Source: Shewanella gelidii (GTDB lineage: Bacteria > Pseudomonadota > Gammaproteobacteria > Enterobacterales > Shewanellaceae). Taken from it: a stretch of DNA of 64,000 bases. Location of the stretch: positions 1-64,000 of the forward strand of contig NZ_BMPZ01000011.1 of the NCBI RefSeq assembly GCF_014647855.1. Direction: 5' to 3'. The position numbers and the translations under genes are program-made. Of the stretch, positions 34,208 through 44,183 are shown in pieces (position 1 is the first letter of the stretch; each line of letters opens with the position of its first letter). A model generated the notes under the pieces. That model did not search any database. It saw only the letters and a list, made by a program, of their open reading frames with translations, and was not told the DNA's origin.

Positions 34208-35461
34208 TTACTCCTCTACTTGTAACGATACTTGAGAGGAGATTTCTAAGTTTCTCGTTTCTTCTAGTTTTCTGTACTCTTCAATTGTTAACGGGGTTGC
34301 TAATTGACCATGTCTTACGCGGTGCATGCCTTCGACAATGATATTTTCGCCAGATTTCAGGCCGCTTTTTACGATGACCCCTTGCTCAGTTTGGTGCTCG
34401 ATGACAATGAAACGCTGTTCAACTCTGCCATTGGGCAATACGATCATGACATATACCCCGCCCTGCTCGATTTGAATGGCTTTTTGCGGTACTACAATAC
34501 TATTTTCAATTTCATTAAGTTTGATGCGGACGTTAGTGTACTGACCGGGCAGCAGCTCTCTTTCAGGGTTTGGTAATACCGCCCGTACTTCAAAAGTACC
34601 AGTTTCCGGATTGACGGAAGGATCTGTGAAACTTATATCCCCCCAGTATCGATAATCGCTAGAATCGGGCAAGCTAATTTGTACGAATCCTTCAACCGTT
34701 TTTCCTTCGATATCCGCTTGACGCTCCTTGTACGCGGTCATATTACGGCGAATATTTAGATAATCGAGAGCAGACATATTAAAACTCACGAATATTGGGT
34801 CAACTTGCTTTACTACCGTAAGTAAAGATTGGCCTTTACTCCCGACTAGTGCACCAATATCAACTTCTGACTGCCCAACCAAACCCGATATCGGCGCTTT
34901 TATCTCGGTATAGCTTAATTCGAGCTGCTCTTCTTCAAGCTCGGCCAGACTTGCTTGCAAATTTGCATTTGCTTCTGCTTTCGCTGAAAGCGCATTGTCA
35001 TAATCAAGTTGGCTAGCAGCATTCTTTTCATAGAGGGGCTTTAGCCGATTGACATCGCGTATCGTTTTTTCATAGATAACGCGTTGAGACTCTAGCTTGG
35101 CTTTTAAGCGATTAACTGCTGCGATATAGGGCAAACTGTCAATTTGATAAAGCGTATCACCTGCGTTAACCGCACTTCCTTCGATAAAAAGTTTATCTTC
35201 TACATAACCATCAATTCTTGCTCTAACTTCAACACTAATAGACGCTTTCGTTACGCCAATATATTCGCCATAAATTGGGATGGTTGCAGTTTCAACTTGC
35301 TGAACGATCACTTCTTTAGGCGTTTCAATGATGATTTCAGGTTTACAGCCTGCAATAGCGTAAATCACCATGATCAAGAGCAACGGTTTACAAAAACGAC
35401 GGGGACGTGCGGTGAGCTTAAACGAGTTCGGCGAAGAAAAATCAAGGTGCTGATAAAACAT
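34208..35461 (-). CDS. RND efflux periplasmic adaptor lipoprotein
   Basis: Membrane-fusion protein of 417 residues that links the RND pump to an outer-membrane channel. A lipobox AIAGC follows the N-terminal hydrophobic stretch. Then come beta-barrel and lipoyl segments (VRARIDGYVEDKLFIEGSAV), a coiled-coil hairpin (RVIYEKTIRDVNRL to AELEEEQLELS) and the returning lipoyl half APISGLVGQSEVDIGALV. The start at 35461 has GGGAG seven bases upstream; a TTG 15 bases earlier is unlikely. Confidence 0.93.
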   Translation of the reverse strand: MFYQHLDFSSPNSFKLTARPRRFCKPLLLIMVIYAIAGCKPEIIIETPKEVIVQQVETATIPIYGEYIGVTKASISVEVRARIDGYVEDKLFIEGSAVNAGDTLYQIDSLPYIAAVNRLKAKLESQRVIYEKTIRDVNRLKPLYEKNAASQLDYDNALSAKAEANANLQASLAELEEEQLELSYTEIKAPISGLVGQSEVDIGALVGSKGQSLLTVVKQVDPIFVSFNMSALDYLNIRRNMTAYKERQADIEGKTVEGFVQISLPDSSDYRYWGDISFTDPSVNPETGTFEVRAVLPNPERELLPGQYTNVRIKLNEIENSIVVPQKAIQIEQGGVYVMIVLPNGRVEQRFIVIEHQTEQGVIVKSGLKSGENIIVEGMHRVRHGQLATPLTIEEYRKLEETRNLEISSQVSLQVEE

Positions 35462-35625
35462 AATGCGCTCCCGCAATATGAAAAAAGAATGAACAATAGA
35501 CTAAGATGAGCAATCTAATTATTAAACTGGTCACACCACTCAAAATTATACCTATTACAAGGTATTGTCCATTGTTCTTTCAGCTTGATTTAAAAGCAAA
35601 GAACGTTTTACAAAGTGTACGATAT

Positions 35626-36357
35626 TTATTCAGCAAACTGTTGGATTAGACTATTTCTTTTTGAAAGGTCCTTATCACTTTGACGACTACGGCTGAGCAG
35701 CGAGGATTCAATAAACAGTGAAAACCATGTGGCGAGTGAATTCGCATTTTCGGGTTCTCCGAAAACCTCTAAGACTAAGGCTGCGACTTCGGCAGTCCCT
35801 AATTGAAAATCTCGCTTTCCTTTGCGTAACGTGTAGGCTGCTGTTTTTTCAGGAGATATGGAAAGCATAGGCAATTGGTGTAAATAAGGGCTTTTACGAA
35901 ACATTTTGATTGCCTCACGCCAGCTTCCATCCAAAATTACAAAAAGTGGCTTTTTGTTTTGATTCAATTTTTGCGGAAGCGTTTCGACTACCGTTTGAGA
36001 TTCTGTCGCGTATTCACTTGGAAACACGATAAAGGGTTGGTATTGAGGATGGTTTAATAAATCTAATATTTTTCGATTCGTATGAGTTCTCGACCAAATA
36101 TACGCGCGCACATCAGGGATTAAGTCAGCAATTAATCGACCACTATTACTCGGTTTCAACACTTCATCATCGTACATAATAAGCAAAAATGAAGCATTTG
36201 AATTCAATTGCTTACGATAGCGACAAGTACAATGTTTCTGAGCAAGGAGGCACAATTCACAGCGGAGTAGGTTTTTGCCGCGGGCGCTAAAAGGTTTGCT
36301 GGAAATCGCTTTTCGGTATTGAAATAAACGATGAACTGCATGCTCGGGCTTTTTCAA
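35626..36357 (-). CDS. tapT: tRNA-uridine aminocarboxypropyltransferase (DTW domain)
   Basis: A 243-residue DTW-domain protein (YfiP/TapT type), which adds the aminocarboxypropyl group to uridine 47 in tRNA. It has the N-terminal cysteine pattern LRCELCLLAQKHCTC and the motif ILDGSWREAIKMF, where the usual DTW is DGSW. AAYTLRKGKRDFQLGTAEVAA near the end is strongly conserved in the family. In E. coli the pair yfiP and pssA flank yfiQ; here the two are adjacent and yfiQ is absent. Confidence 0.88.
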   Translation of the reverse strand: MKKPEHAVHRLFQYRKAISSKPFSARGKNLLRCELCLLAQKHCTCRYRKQLNSNASFLLIMYDDEVLKPSNSGRLIADLIPDVRAYIWSRTHTNRKILDLLNHPQYQPFIVFPSEYATESQTVVETLPQKLNQNKKPLFVILDGSWREAIKMFRKSPYLHQLPMLSISPEKTAAYTLRKGKRDFQLGTAEVAALVLEVFGEPENANSLATWFSLFIESSLLSRSRQSDKDLSKRNSLIQQFAE

Positions 36358-36406
36358 GAAACTATCCTAGAGCCATCTCAATCATATATGGCTTACATAA
36401 TTGTGT

Positions 36407-36434
36407 TAAAACGCCAGCTAATTATAGCTGGCGT
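36407..36434 (-). terminator. terminator after pssA
   Basis: ACGCCAGCTA (36411-36420) pairs with TAGCTGGCGT (36425-36434), followed on the minus strand by four T. It separates pssA from tapT. Confidence 0.8.
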
Positions 36435-36462
36435 AACAAGTTCAGTACTTTTAGAATTGCCT

Positions 36463-37776
36463 TTAAAGAATACGGCGTAGTAAAAAGTCTGCTTTTAAGC
36501 GCCTTATCCGATTCAGAAGTTTTTTCACAACTTTGGGGTAACTATCTAGCGAATCGATTTGGCTGTAGTGCTTTAAACATTGTGAGTGCTCAAGAATGTA
36601 GTTTTGCTCTTTCTCAAAGTCTGATTGCCAAATTCCATCCACATCATGAAGTAACAAGCCATTTTCTATATCTAAAGCCCAAGCTCTGGGGTTCAGATTG
36701 CTGCCCGTCAATAAATGGCGGTTGCCATCAGCACTGATGCCTTTTAAATGGAAACTATTGCGATCATGCTTCCATAAATGAATTCGTAGCAAACCTTTAT
36801 CGATAGCCCATTGATGTTTACGAACAAACTTACGCAGCATTTGTTCATACAAATAAGGTAAACCACCTATCGTTGAAAACTTATCTTCTGGTGGTATATA
36901 GAAATCGTTAGAGGTTTTATCGCCAACAACAATATCTATCTGCTTGCCTTTGCGTAAGTGTTTTGCCAGCGCTCGAACCAACACGAAAGGAGGGTTAAAA
37001 TAAGGAGTGCAAATAAATAACGACTCTTTAGACTCTGCGACCATTGCAACAACGGCTTTATTAAGAGCGTTCTTTTTCCGCCCAAGCCCAACAAATGGCG
37101 TAATTCTCGGCCCTGTCTTAACCCCTTCGAATTGATACTTAGCGGTTGATAATCGTTTTTTAAAACGACGAACATCTGCTTTCGTTGGTAACTTTTCAAG
37201 CTCTTTCGATTGGGTCAAGGAACTGCATGCTTTATCTTCAATCAGATACTTTTGCACCATTTGCCGCATTGAATGCGCGAGTTGTGCTGATTCCACAACA
37301 TGATAACGGTCGAAACGATATTTCTCATCGTGATGTAGATAGATATTATTTAAACTTGCGCCGCTATAGATTACGGTATCATCAACAATAAACCCTTTCA
37401 GGTGCAACACGCCCATCAACTCTTTGGACTTCACAGGTACGCCAAGAATATCGAATGGGTGGGCAGTATTCTCCATGACTTTTTTATACATGAAGTAGTT
37501 GCCGCTATCTCCTTTTTGGCCAATCAACCCACGACGAGCTCGGTGGAAATCCACTAAAACTTCTATCTTAAGTTGTGGATTTGATTGCTTAGCATCGACG
37601 AGTGCTTGCATAATCTCACGACCACACTCATCGTCTTCAAGATAAAGCGCTGTGATTAATATCGAAGCCTGCGCATTCGCAATGCGACTTAATAGTTCTG
37701 TACGGAAATTCTTTGGTGTCAGTAACCAAGAAATATCACCCGAACAAATTGGTATTCCACCTAGCTTTTCAAGCAA
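36463..37776 (-). CDS. pssA: CDP-diacylglycerol-serine O-phosphatidyltransferase
   Basis: Phosphatidylserine synthase of the PLD superfamily (437 residues; E. coli PssA is 451). It makes phosphatidylserine from CDP-diacylglycerol and serine, the step toward phosphatidylethanolamine. Two HxK-type motifs are visible: VLHLKGFIVDD around residue 130 and HLKGISADGNRHL around 345. No signal peptide; the E. coli enzyme is ribosome- and membrane-associated. AGGAGG precedes the ATG, with a hairpin (37798-37838) just ahead of it. Confidence 0.94.
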   Translation of the reverse strand: MLEKLGGIPICSGDISWLLTPKNFRTELLSRIANAQASILITALYLEDDECGREIMQALVDAKQSNPQLKIEVLVDFHRARRGLIGQKGDSGNYFMYKKVMENTAHPFDILGVPVKSKELMGVLHLKGFIVDDTVIYSGASLNNIYLHHDEKYRFDRYHVVESAQLAHSMRQMVQKYLIEDKACSSLTQSKELEKLPTKADVRRFKKRLSTAKYQFEGVKTGPRITPFVGLGRKKNALNKAVVAMVAESKESLFICTPYFNPPFVLVRALAKHLRKGKQIDIVVGDKTSNDFYIPPEDKFSTIGGLPYLYEQMLRKFVRKHQWAIDKGLLRIHLWKHDRNSFHLKGISADGNRHLLTGSNLNPRAWALDIENGLLLHDVDGIWQSDFEKEQNYILEHSQCLKHYSQIDSLDSYPKVVKKLLNRIRRLKADFLLRRIL

Positions 37777-38174
37777 GGCATCCTCCTAATATCGTCATTT
37801 GTAGTTTGAATACGGCATCACTTCAATGCAACTACAAACCAATTATTCATGTTGCTGTAACTATTTTTGCTAGACCAAATTGAGCGCAACTTAGTTTAGC
37901 GCAGGTCTTTTCATGACCTAAATTTGTGCATCAAACAAAGGCAATAGAAACTACCCATTTCCGACCTTAACAGCAAGTGCTTTCTCTTTTTTTTGGCCAG
38001 AAAACCACGATTTCAAACGAAAAACAGTCGCGAAAATGACGAATTCACAACCTGTTTTGCATTCGAGTACTTATGACACCTAAATCTTTATAACGAAACG
38101 ACGAGTGACAAAGCTGTAATTTTGTTTGAAAAACGCCATAATTGGTCATAATTTCAAACAAGTGATGTGTTTAA
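37777..38174. promoter_or_regulatory. divergent pssA-dacB intergenic region
   Basis: Holds the promoters of pssA (leftward) and dacB (rightward); no open frame is convincing. TTTGTAGTT (37798-37806) pairs with AACTACAAA (37830-37838) in the pssA leader, just before its ribosome site. TTGTTTGAAA (38122-38131) pairs with TTTCAAACAA (38152-38161) just before the dacB start. TAATTGGTCATA at 38139-38150 is the same 12-mer as half of the palindrome at 29621. Confidence 0.55.
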
Positions 38175-39581
38175 GTGACTAGACTTTCCTTTCTACTTTA
38201 TTCTGCTATTTTGTGCATAAGCACAAGCTTGCAAGCCCAAGATATCAACAAGCTTGAGCCCTCTATTCTAGAGGCATTCCCACCATCTTCAGTTTATGCT
38301 GCATATATCTATGATCTAGAATCGAATAAAGTTTTGCTCTCAAAAAATAGTGAGCAACTCATGTCTCCAGCAAGCACGCTAAAACTTCTCACTGCAGTAG
38401 CCGCAACTCGTGTATTGGGTAACGATTTTAGATTCAAAACCGATATTGCAACGAAGCACGCAGTTCATTCGGAGCGCATCCTAGGTAACCTTTATATCCG
38501 CTTTCATGGCGATCCTACATTGAGTTCAGATAGCCTGATGAGTTTGTTACAAGGTTTAAAACAAAAGGGAGTTAAACGTGTAGATGGTGATGTGATTTTA
38601 GTGGGTGATGATCAAGCCCCTTCGAAAGCACCAGGCTGGGTGTGGGATGATTTAGGGATCTGCTATGCAGCACCTGTGTCGGCATTTATGATCGATGGCA
38701 ACTGCGTACCGGCTGCACTCGTCCCTCAATTAGCAACTTACGTTGGCAAAGTGGTGAAGAAACGCAACCTCCCCATTACCGTAAACAGTAACGCAACCTT
38801 TGACAAAAAGAGACAGCAAGCGTTTTGCAAGCTAGAGATGACTAGTACCTATAAAAACTATTTTTATTTAACCGGTTGTCATCAAGGCGATCGGTCGCTG
38901 AACCTAGAAATTGCAGTAAATAACCCGAAACAGTTTGCTCTGGATATTGTTCGTCAACAGCTCAATAGCCTAAATATCAAGGTTAGAGGTCAAATTCGCT
39001 TAACCGATGTTTCACCAATGGGGTTAGTCACCATAGGAACTGTGTATTCCCCTCCGCTCTCACAAATGGTTGAAGCCGTCCTTTTAGAGTCCAATAACTT
39101 AATTAGTGATGGCCTATTAAAGCAACTAGGTCGTCAATTGTATGGAGGAAAGCAGAGTTTTGAGAAAGGTGTTGCGGCATTAAAGCGTACGATTCAAAGA
39201 GAAGGTATCGACTTATCAGAGGCCGTAATTGTTGATGGTTCCGGGCTTTCTCGATACAACCTCATCTCTGCAACGCAACTGGCGAACGTTTTGAAGCTCA
39301 TTGCGACGCGGCCCTTATACCAACGCATATTACAAAACTTACCCATTGCTGGTGTTTCAGGAACATTAAAATATCGGGCAGGATTTAATCGCGAAACGCT
39401 TCGCCATCGAGTTCAAGCTAAAACAGGCTCCATGCAAGGCATGTCCAATTTCGCTGGTTTTATAATGAATAAGCAAGGTGAACCTACTTACGCTTTTGTC
39501 ATACTAGAAAACGGACTTAGTTTGAATGGTAAAACGACCAATGCAGCGACTGCACTTGCGAAGTTTATCTCAAAAAAATAA
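38175..39581 (+). CDS. dacB: D-alanyl-D-alanine carboxypeptidase/endopeptidase (PBP4)
   Basis: Low-molecular-mass penicillin-binding protein of 468 residues with a cleavable signal (CISTSLQAQ). Active-site motifs: the SxxK serine in SPASTLKLL near residue 63, SNN in the middle, and KTGS near residue 416. A large insertion between the first and second motifs is typical of PBP4. It trims peptidoglycan peptides in the periplasm. The GTG start follows an in-frame stop directly upstream, so no longer start exists. Confidence 0.93.
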   Translation: MTRLSFLLYSAILCISTSLQAQDINKLEPSILEAFPPSSVYAAYIYDLESNKVLLSKNSEQLMSPASTLKLLTAVAATRVLGNDFRFKTDIATKHAVHSERILGNLYIRFHGDPTLSSDSLMSLLQGLKQKGVKRVDGDVILVGDDQAPSKAPGWVWDDLGICYAAPVSAFMIDGNCVPAALVPQLATYVGKVVKKRNLPITVNSNATFDKKRQQAFCKLEMTSTYKNYFYLTGCHQGDRSLNLEIAVNNPKQFALDIVRQQLNSLNIKVRGQIRLTDVSPMGLVTIGTVYSPPLSQMVEAVLLESNNLISDGLLKQLGRQLYGGKQSFEKGVAALKRTIQREGIDLSEAVIVDGSGLSRYNLISATQLANVLKLIATRPLYQRILQNLPIAGVSGTLKYRAGFNRETLRHRVQAKTGSMQGMSNFAGFIMNKQGEPTYAFVILENGLSLNGKTTNAATALAKFISKK

Positions 39582-39611
39582 GCCATTGTGATTCCATAAT
39601 GGCTTATTTTT
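39575..39611. terminator. bidirectional terminator
   Basis: AAAATAAGCCATT (39575-39587) pairs with AATGGCTTATTTT (39598-39610). It overlaps the end of dacB and also serves the convergent acyl-CoA dehydrogenase gene. Confidence 0.9.
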
Positions 39612-39638
39612 ATATAACAAACCCATATTTTTTATGAG

Positions 39639-41396
39639 TTAAAACAGGCTCTCATCAATAGCCATCACACTTTGGTCACCTGTGCGGAGTAGACTTAAGT
39701 GATAATTTGCTTTGGTTAGTAGTTTTTCAAAATAAAAATGGGTCAACTGTTGCTTCGCACGTGCAAACTCTTTATCCATATTCACTGCAGCTGACTCGGT
39801 CATTTTTAGCCAGAAGTATCCATAAAGTATATAGCCGAATGCATCTAGACTATCGACTGCACAAGCATTAATTAATGCAGATTGTTGATGACGTTTGTCT
39901 TTTATCTCAGCAATCACTTCAACAAATTTATTAATCAAGCCAAAGAGTTGATTTTTATATTGCGACTCGACATGGGACATATCGTCTAGCTCTTGCTGGA
40001 TATCTGTCACAAGCTCCTTCAATGCAAATAGATCGTCTCCTATCAACTTTCGCCCTAGAAAATCTATTGCCTGTATACCATTGGTACCTTCATAAATTTG
40101 AGCGATTCTGGTGTCTCGAACGAGTTGTTCAATTCCAGTCTCACGAATATATCCATGGCCACCAAAGACTTGCTGGGCAGTTATTGTGGCCTCTAAGCCC
40201 CTATCCGTCAAAAATGCTTTAGCAACGGGTGTTAACAAACCAACAAGACGGTCAGCCTTTTTCTGTTCTTCACCTGTGGCGTGTTTTGCTACATCGAGCT
40301 GTTTCCCGGTAAACACGGCTAACGCACGACCAGCATCGGTCAAAGTTCTTATATTGAGAAGCATCCGGCGGACGTCTCCGTGAACAATGATTGGGTCCCC
40401 TTGTTTATTCCCTGAGCCGCCTTGGGCGGCTTTGCCTTGAATACGTTCTTTCGCGTATTCAGCTGCCATTTGATAAGCGGCTTGAGAACTACCCAACCCT
40501 TGAATACCAATGGCTAAGCGCTCGTAGTTCATCATGGTAAACATACAAACTAAGCCACGGTTAGCTCGTCCGACAAGGAACCCTTGTGCATTGTCATAGT
40601 TCATCACGCACGTTGATGATCCCTTAAGACCCATTTTGTGTTCAATAGATCCCACAGTAACACCGTTGCTACCAGCAAGTTCACCACAGTCAGAGACCTT
40701 ATACTTTGGAACCAAAAACAAAGAAATACCGTCCGTATCAGGAAGTTTCGCCAATACAAGGTGGATGACATTTTCTGTTAAATCATGATCACCACCGGTG
40801 ATAAAAATCTTACTACCGGTAATATGGTGGCTGCCATCTGCTTGGGGGACAGCTTTTGTTCGTATGTTCCGGAGATCAGAGCCTGCTTGAGGTTCTGTCA
40901 TATCCATTGCCCCAGCCCACTCTCCTGAATAAAGTTTAGGTAGAAATTTGTCTTTTAGTGACTCACTCGCATGTGCATGAATACATAGTGCGGCGCCTGC
41001 CGTTAAAGAGCCATACAGGGTGAATGCATTACAACCGCTGTAAGACATCTCATCGACTAAAACACCAAGCATTTTAGGCATGCCCATACCACCAAAATTA
41101 GATTCGCCGCATAAACCAACCCACCCACCTTCAACGTATTGAGCGTAGACATCTCGATAACCGTCTGGCGTAATGACTTTGCCGTCGATAAACTGAACCC
41201 CTTGCTCATCGCCCTCTCGATTCAAAGGATGAATTAGCTCTCGACTCACTTTATCAGCTTCATCCAGTATTGCTGCGGCGGTATCTATATCAACCGCCTC
41301 TGCAATCGCAGGGTATTTTGACCACGTATTCGAGGCATCAAAAACATGTTCAAGCAGGAAGCGCATTTCTGTCAAAGGAGCGGTATAAGGGTTCAT
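39639..41396 (-). CDS. acyl-CoA dehydrogenase with C-terminal extension (DmdC-like length)
   Basis: FAD-dependent acyl-CoA dehydrogenase of 585 residues, longer than the usual 380-400, with the extra C-terminal domain of the group that includes DmdC-like enzymes. Motifs: WAGAMDMTEPQAGSDL (FAD/substrate strand), MGLKGSSTC, and FGGHGYIRETGIEQLVRDTRIAQIYEGTNGIQ near the C-terminal catalytic region. Its substrate (fatty acyl-CoA or a specialised acyl-CoA such as 3-methylmercaptopropionyl-CoA) cannot be told from sequence. No other beta-oxidation gene is adjacent. Confidence 0.9.
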   Translation of the reverse strand: MNPYTAPLTEMRFLLEHVFDASNTWSKYPAIAEAVDIDTAAAILDEADKVSRELIHPLNREGDEQGVQFIDGKVITPDGYRDVYAQYVEGGWVGLCGESNFGGMGMPKMLGVLVDEMSYSGCNAFTLYGSLTAGAALCIHAHASESLKDKFLPKLYSGEWAGAMDMTEPQAGSDLRNIRTKAVPQADGSHHITGSKIFITGGDHDLTENVIHLVLAKLPDTDGISLFLVPKYKVSDCGELAGSNGVTVGSIEHKMGLKGSSTCVMNYDNAQGFLVGRANRGLVCMFTMMNYERLAIGIQGLGSSQAAYQMAAEYAKERIQGKAAQGGSGNKQGDPIIVHGDVRRMLLNIRTLTDAGRALAVFTGKQLDVAKHATGEEQKKADRLVGLLTPVAKAFLTDRGLEATITAQQVFGGHGYIRETGIEQLVRDTRIAQIYEGTNGIQAIDFLGRKLIGDDLFALKELVTDIQQELDDMSHVESQYKNQLFGLINKFVEVIAEIKDKRHQQSALINACAVDSLDAFGYILYGYFWLKMTESAAVNMDKEFARAKQQLTHFYFEKLLTKANYHLSLLRTGDQSVMAIDESLF

Positions 41397-41567
41397 TAGC
41401 TAGTCTCAAACGTTAAATTAAAACAGTTGTTTTAATTTATACTGTTCGATAGACAAAAGGAAGCAATTTATTTTTGTAATCATTTGAAGAAGAGGAACAA
41501 AAAGCAGAACAATTGAGACGGGTTATAATATGACTTAAACGGTGCTTGCATACTAAAAATGCCAACG

Positions 41568-41600
41568 CCCGATTCCTTTTAATATCTAAAAGGAAACGGG
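41568..41600. repeat. stable hairpin between yaiL and the acyl-CoA dehydrogenase gene
   Basis: CCCG (41568-41571) and TTCCTTTTA (41573-41581) pair with TAAAAGGAA (41587-41595) and CGGG (41597-41600). There is no T tract, so an mRNA end or attenuation role is more likely than a full intrinsic terminator. Confidence 0.55.
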
Positions 41601-41630
41601 AATAAGGTCAGTTTTTAATTGATAAGCCAG

Positions 41631-42173
41631 TTACCACATTAAATCATCAGGAATAGCATAGTCTGCATACGGGTCGTCCTCTTCAATCTCTGGTTGAGAG
41701 CCAGCAGCGTCCCATAAGTAGCCACACCATTCCGGAACTAGTAACTGAACGCGTTCCGCTAATTTATGTGGTACAACGTAACTTTTGTCTTCGTAACGAA
41801 CAATACCGAGTTTGCCACTGAGTAGTTGCTTCTGGATGGCTTCATCAACGTATATCGAGAAAATTTTTGTATCCAGCGTGTAGTTAAACTTTATTTCAGA
41901 ATGACTACTTAACGTTACCGCAAACTTTTTAAACTCTGTAATTAGGCCGCGGACAAGCCCTTTGTCACTGGCTTCTTTGAAGCGCTGTTCATTCAGGGCT
42001 TTATCTTTCGCAATTTGTTCTTGTTTCTTGGAAGCAATCTCTTGTTTTAGCGTTTCACTTCCATCATCAATATTTGCTTTGCGATTACGCTTTTTCTTAG
42101 TTTTTGCGTCTCTGACTTTTTGCTTGCTCGTTAATCCAGCCTTCAGCAGCTGATCTTGTAATGCATTAGCCAT
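41631..42173 (-). CDS. yaiL: DUF2058 family protein YaiL
   Basis: A 180-residue DUF2058 protein. The N-terminal half is a charged helix (LLKAGLTSKQKVRDAKTKKKRNRKAN, then EQIAKDKALNEQRFK) likely to bind nucleic acid or ribosomes. The C-terminal half has a small folded domain (FNYTLDTKIFSIYV, YEDKSYVVPHKLAERVQ) and ends in an acidic tail. Function is not established. Confidence 0.85.
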   Translation of the reverse strand: MANALQDQLLKAGLTSKQKVRDAKTKKKRNRKANIDDGSETLKQEIASKKQEQIAKDKALNEQRFKEASDKGLVRGLITEFKKFAVTLSSHSEIKFNYTLDTKIFSIYVDEAIQKQLLSGKLGIVRYEDKSYVVPHKLAERVQLLVPEWCGYLWDAAGSQPEIEEDDPYADYAIPDDLMW

Positions 42174-42264
42174 GTAAACTCTCTTTAAATCTTTATGTAT
42201 TTTGTCGTGAAGTTAATTGTGCATCACTCGCTTTCGCTTCAAGCCGAGTAACGTGTCGGCTTAC

Positions 42265-42969
42265 TTAGCTTTGTTTCGTAATAGAATGATAGATTTCAGT
42301 AAGCGCACTTAATGGGTTTGCTGCCTTGGTTATCGGACGCCCAATAACCAAGTAATCGGAGCCCGCTCGCAATGCATCTTCGGGGGTCATCACGCGGTGC
42401 TGATCACCTACCGCGGCACCTGCTGGTCGAATACCTGGTGTTACCAATGAGAAATCTGCGCCGAATGCTGCCTTCAGTATACTTGCTTCTTTTGCGGAGC
42501 AAACGACCCCATCAAGTCCCGCTTGATGCGTTAGATTCGCAAGACGCTTCACATGCTCGACTGCCGGCACATTTATCCCCAACAAAGAAAGGTCTTCGTC
42601 TGACATTGATGTTAACACTGTGACAGCGATCAATAGTGGCGCATCTTTCCCGTAGGGTTGTAACGCATTTTTTGCAGCTTCCATCATGGCAAGGCCGCCG
42701 CTCGCATGTACATTGGTCATCCATACACCGAGCTCTGCAGCAGCAGTAACCGCTTTTGCGACTGTATTTGGAATATCGTGAAACTTCAAATCTAAAAACA
42801 GTTCAAACTTCCGCTCATGAATATCTTTTACGAGTCCAGGTCCGAACAACGTAAACATTTCTTTGCCAACCTTTAGGCGACACATTTCCGGATCAAGCTG
42901 GTCGATTAAATTTAGCGCGGCTTTTTTATCGTCATAATCTAATGCGACTAAAATGGGTTTGCTTGTCAT
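42265..42969 (-). CDS. pyrF: orotidine 5'-phosphate decarboxylase
   Basis: Decarboxylates OMP to UMP in pyrimidine synthesis. The 234-residue protein has the active-site [10 protein letters not shown] with the Asp-x-Lys-x-x-Asp triad, ALDYDD at the start, and PGIRPAG and YLVIGRPIT at the phosphate site. The start is the ATG at 42969 with GGAGACACCC ahead; longer in-frame starts would run into lapB. It follows lapB by 52 bases, the usual arrangement. Confidence 0.96.
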   Translation of the reverse strand: MTSKPILVALDYDDKKAALNLIDQLDPEMCRLKVGKEMFTLFGPGLVKDIHERKFELFLDLKFHDIPNTVAKAVTAAAELGVWMTNVHASGGLAMMEAAKNALQPYGKDAPLLIAVTVLTSMSDEDLSLLGINVPAVEHVKRLANLTHQAGLDGVVCSAKEASILKAAFGADFSLVTPGIRPAGAAVGDQHRVMTPEDALRAGSDYLVIGRPITKAANPLSALTEIYHSITKQS

Positions 42970-43021
42970 GGGTGTCTCCGGTTTTTGCAGGGTAATAATT
43001 TTATTGTGTTGATATGAAGCA

Positions 43022-44182
43022 TTATTCGCCATCAAGTCCTCGAACGCGCTTAATCGCACCCCAACTTTTACAAGATGGGCAGTGCCAAAATAGCGAGTGG
43101 GCAGGAAAACCACACTCTTTGCAGCGATAGCTCGGGCGATATTTTATTTGTTGTTCGACTAATTTTTCGAGCATACCAAGACTTTGTTTCGCTTGGCCTT
43201 CTTCGGCTTGTTGCAAATGCATTTTCATCAAATGCTGGAAACCTTTCATTGTGGGTTGGCGATATAAATGTTCGAGAACAAGTGACTCTGCTTGCTCTAT
43301 TTCATTGTTCTTAATTAAATGCTGAGCTAAAGCAATAACTGTGGATGCACCAGCACCTTTTTCTATCGCTTGTTGCAGCAATAATTGATAGCCACTTTCA
43401 TCCTGTTGCTCTTGATAGACTTGGCTGACGACCGGCAGCGCGTCACAGAACAGTTCGGCATCTGCTTCTAGCAATTTGTACAATGTTTGTGAGCATAATT
43501 TACTTTCGCCCGACTCTAAATATTTTTGCGACAAAACTAAAAGCGCGCGGGCACAGTTACTATCGTGCTTCAAAGCGAGTTGTAATTGTTTGATCTGCTC
43601 TGAAATGGTGTCGGCTTCTTCAGCAAGTTGGCAAAAGAAATGAGCAATAAGAGGCTTAAGACTTTGCTGTCGTTTACGCTTTAGCCCTTTCGTTATATCT
43701 ATCGCTTTTTGCCAATCTTTAGTCACTTGATAAATGTCTATCAACAGAGTTTCAGATTCCTCGGTGTGATCTTCTTGACGAACCAAATTAAGAAAAATCT
43801 CTTCTGCACGATCATAAAAGCCCGCAGCGAGATAATCTTTGCCCAGTTCCATCATGGCTTGATCACGTTGCTCTGTGGTAAGACTTGGCCTAGCAATTAA
43901 GTTTTGGTGGATACGAATCGAGCGGTCGACTTCACCTCGTTTGCGAAAAAGCGAACCTAATGAAAGATGCGTATCGATGGTTTCATCATCAACATCAAGC
44001 ATGCTTATAAATAGATCGACCGCTTTGTCTGACTCGTTAGAGAGCAAAAAATTAAGTCCGGTAAAGTAATCTCGACTCAATTTTTTTTGCTGGTGTTGCT
44101 GATTCTGCCGTATGCTTCTACGCCCCATATACCAGCCATAACCGGCGGCAATAGGTAACAGCAGAAAAAGGATTTCTAGCAT
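43022..44182 (-). CDS. lapB: lipopolysaccharide assembly protein LapB
   Basis: A 386-residue inner-membrane protein with an N-terminal anchor ([19 protein letters not shown]), an array of tetratricopeptide repeats, and a C-terminal rubredoxin-like zinc site (YRCKECGF and HCPSCKSWG). LapB controls LPS synthesis by promoting turnover of LpxC through FtsH. Its start lies one base after lapA, so the two are an operon. Confidence 0.95.
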   Translation of the reverse strand: MLEILFLLLPIAAGYGWYMGRRSIRQNQQHQQKKLSRDYFTGLNFLLSNESDKAVDLFISMLDVDDETIDTHLSLGSLFRKRGEVDRSIRIHQNLIARPSLTTEQRDQAMMELGKDYLAAGFYDRAEEIFLNLVRQEDHTEESETLLIDIYQVTKDWQKAIDITKGLKRKRQQSLKPLIAHFFCQLAEEADTISEQIKQLQLALKHDSNCARALLVLSQKYLESGESKLCSQTLYKLLEADAELFCDALPVVSQVYQEQQDESGYQLLLQQAIEKGAGASTVIALAQHLIKNNEIEQAESLVLEHLYRQPTMKGFQHLMKMHLQQAEEGQAKQSLGMLEKLVEQQIKYRPSYRCKECGFPAHSLFWHCPSCKSWGAIKRVRGLDGE

Positions 44183-44183
44183 A

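Noticed and set aside
42970..43113. Longer start for pyrF
   Set aside because: It would overlap lapB and add a tail not seen in OMP decarboxylases; the ATG at 42969 has a good ribosome site.
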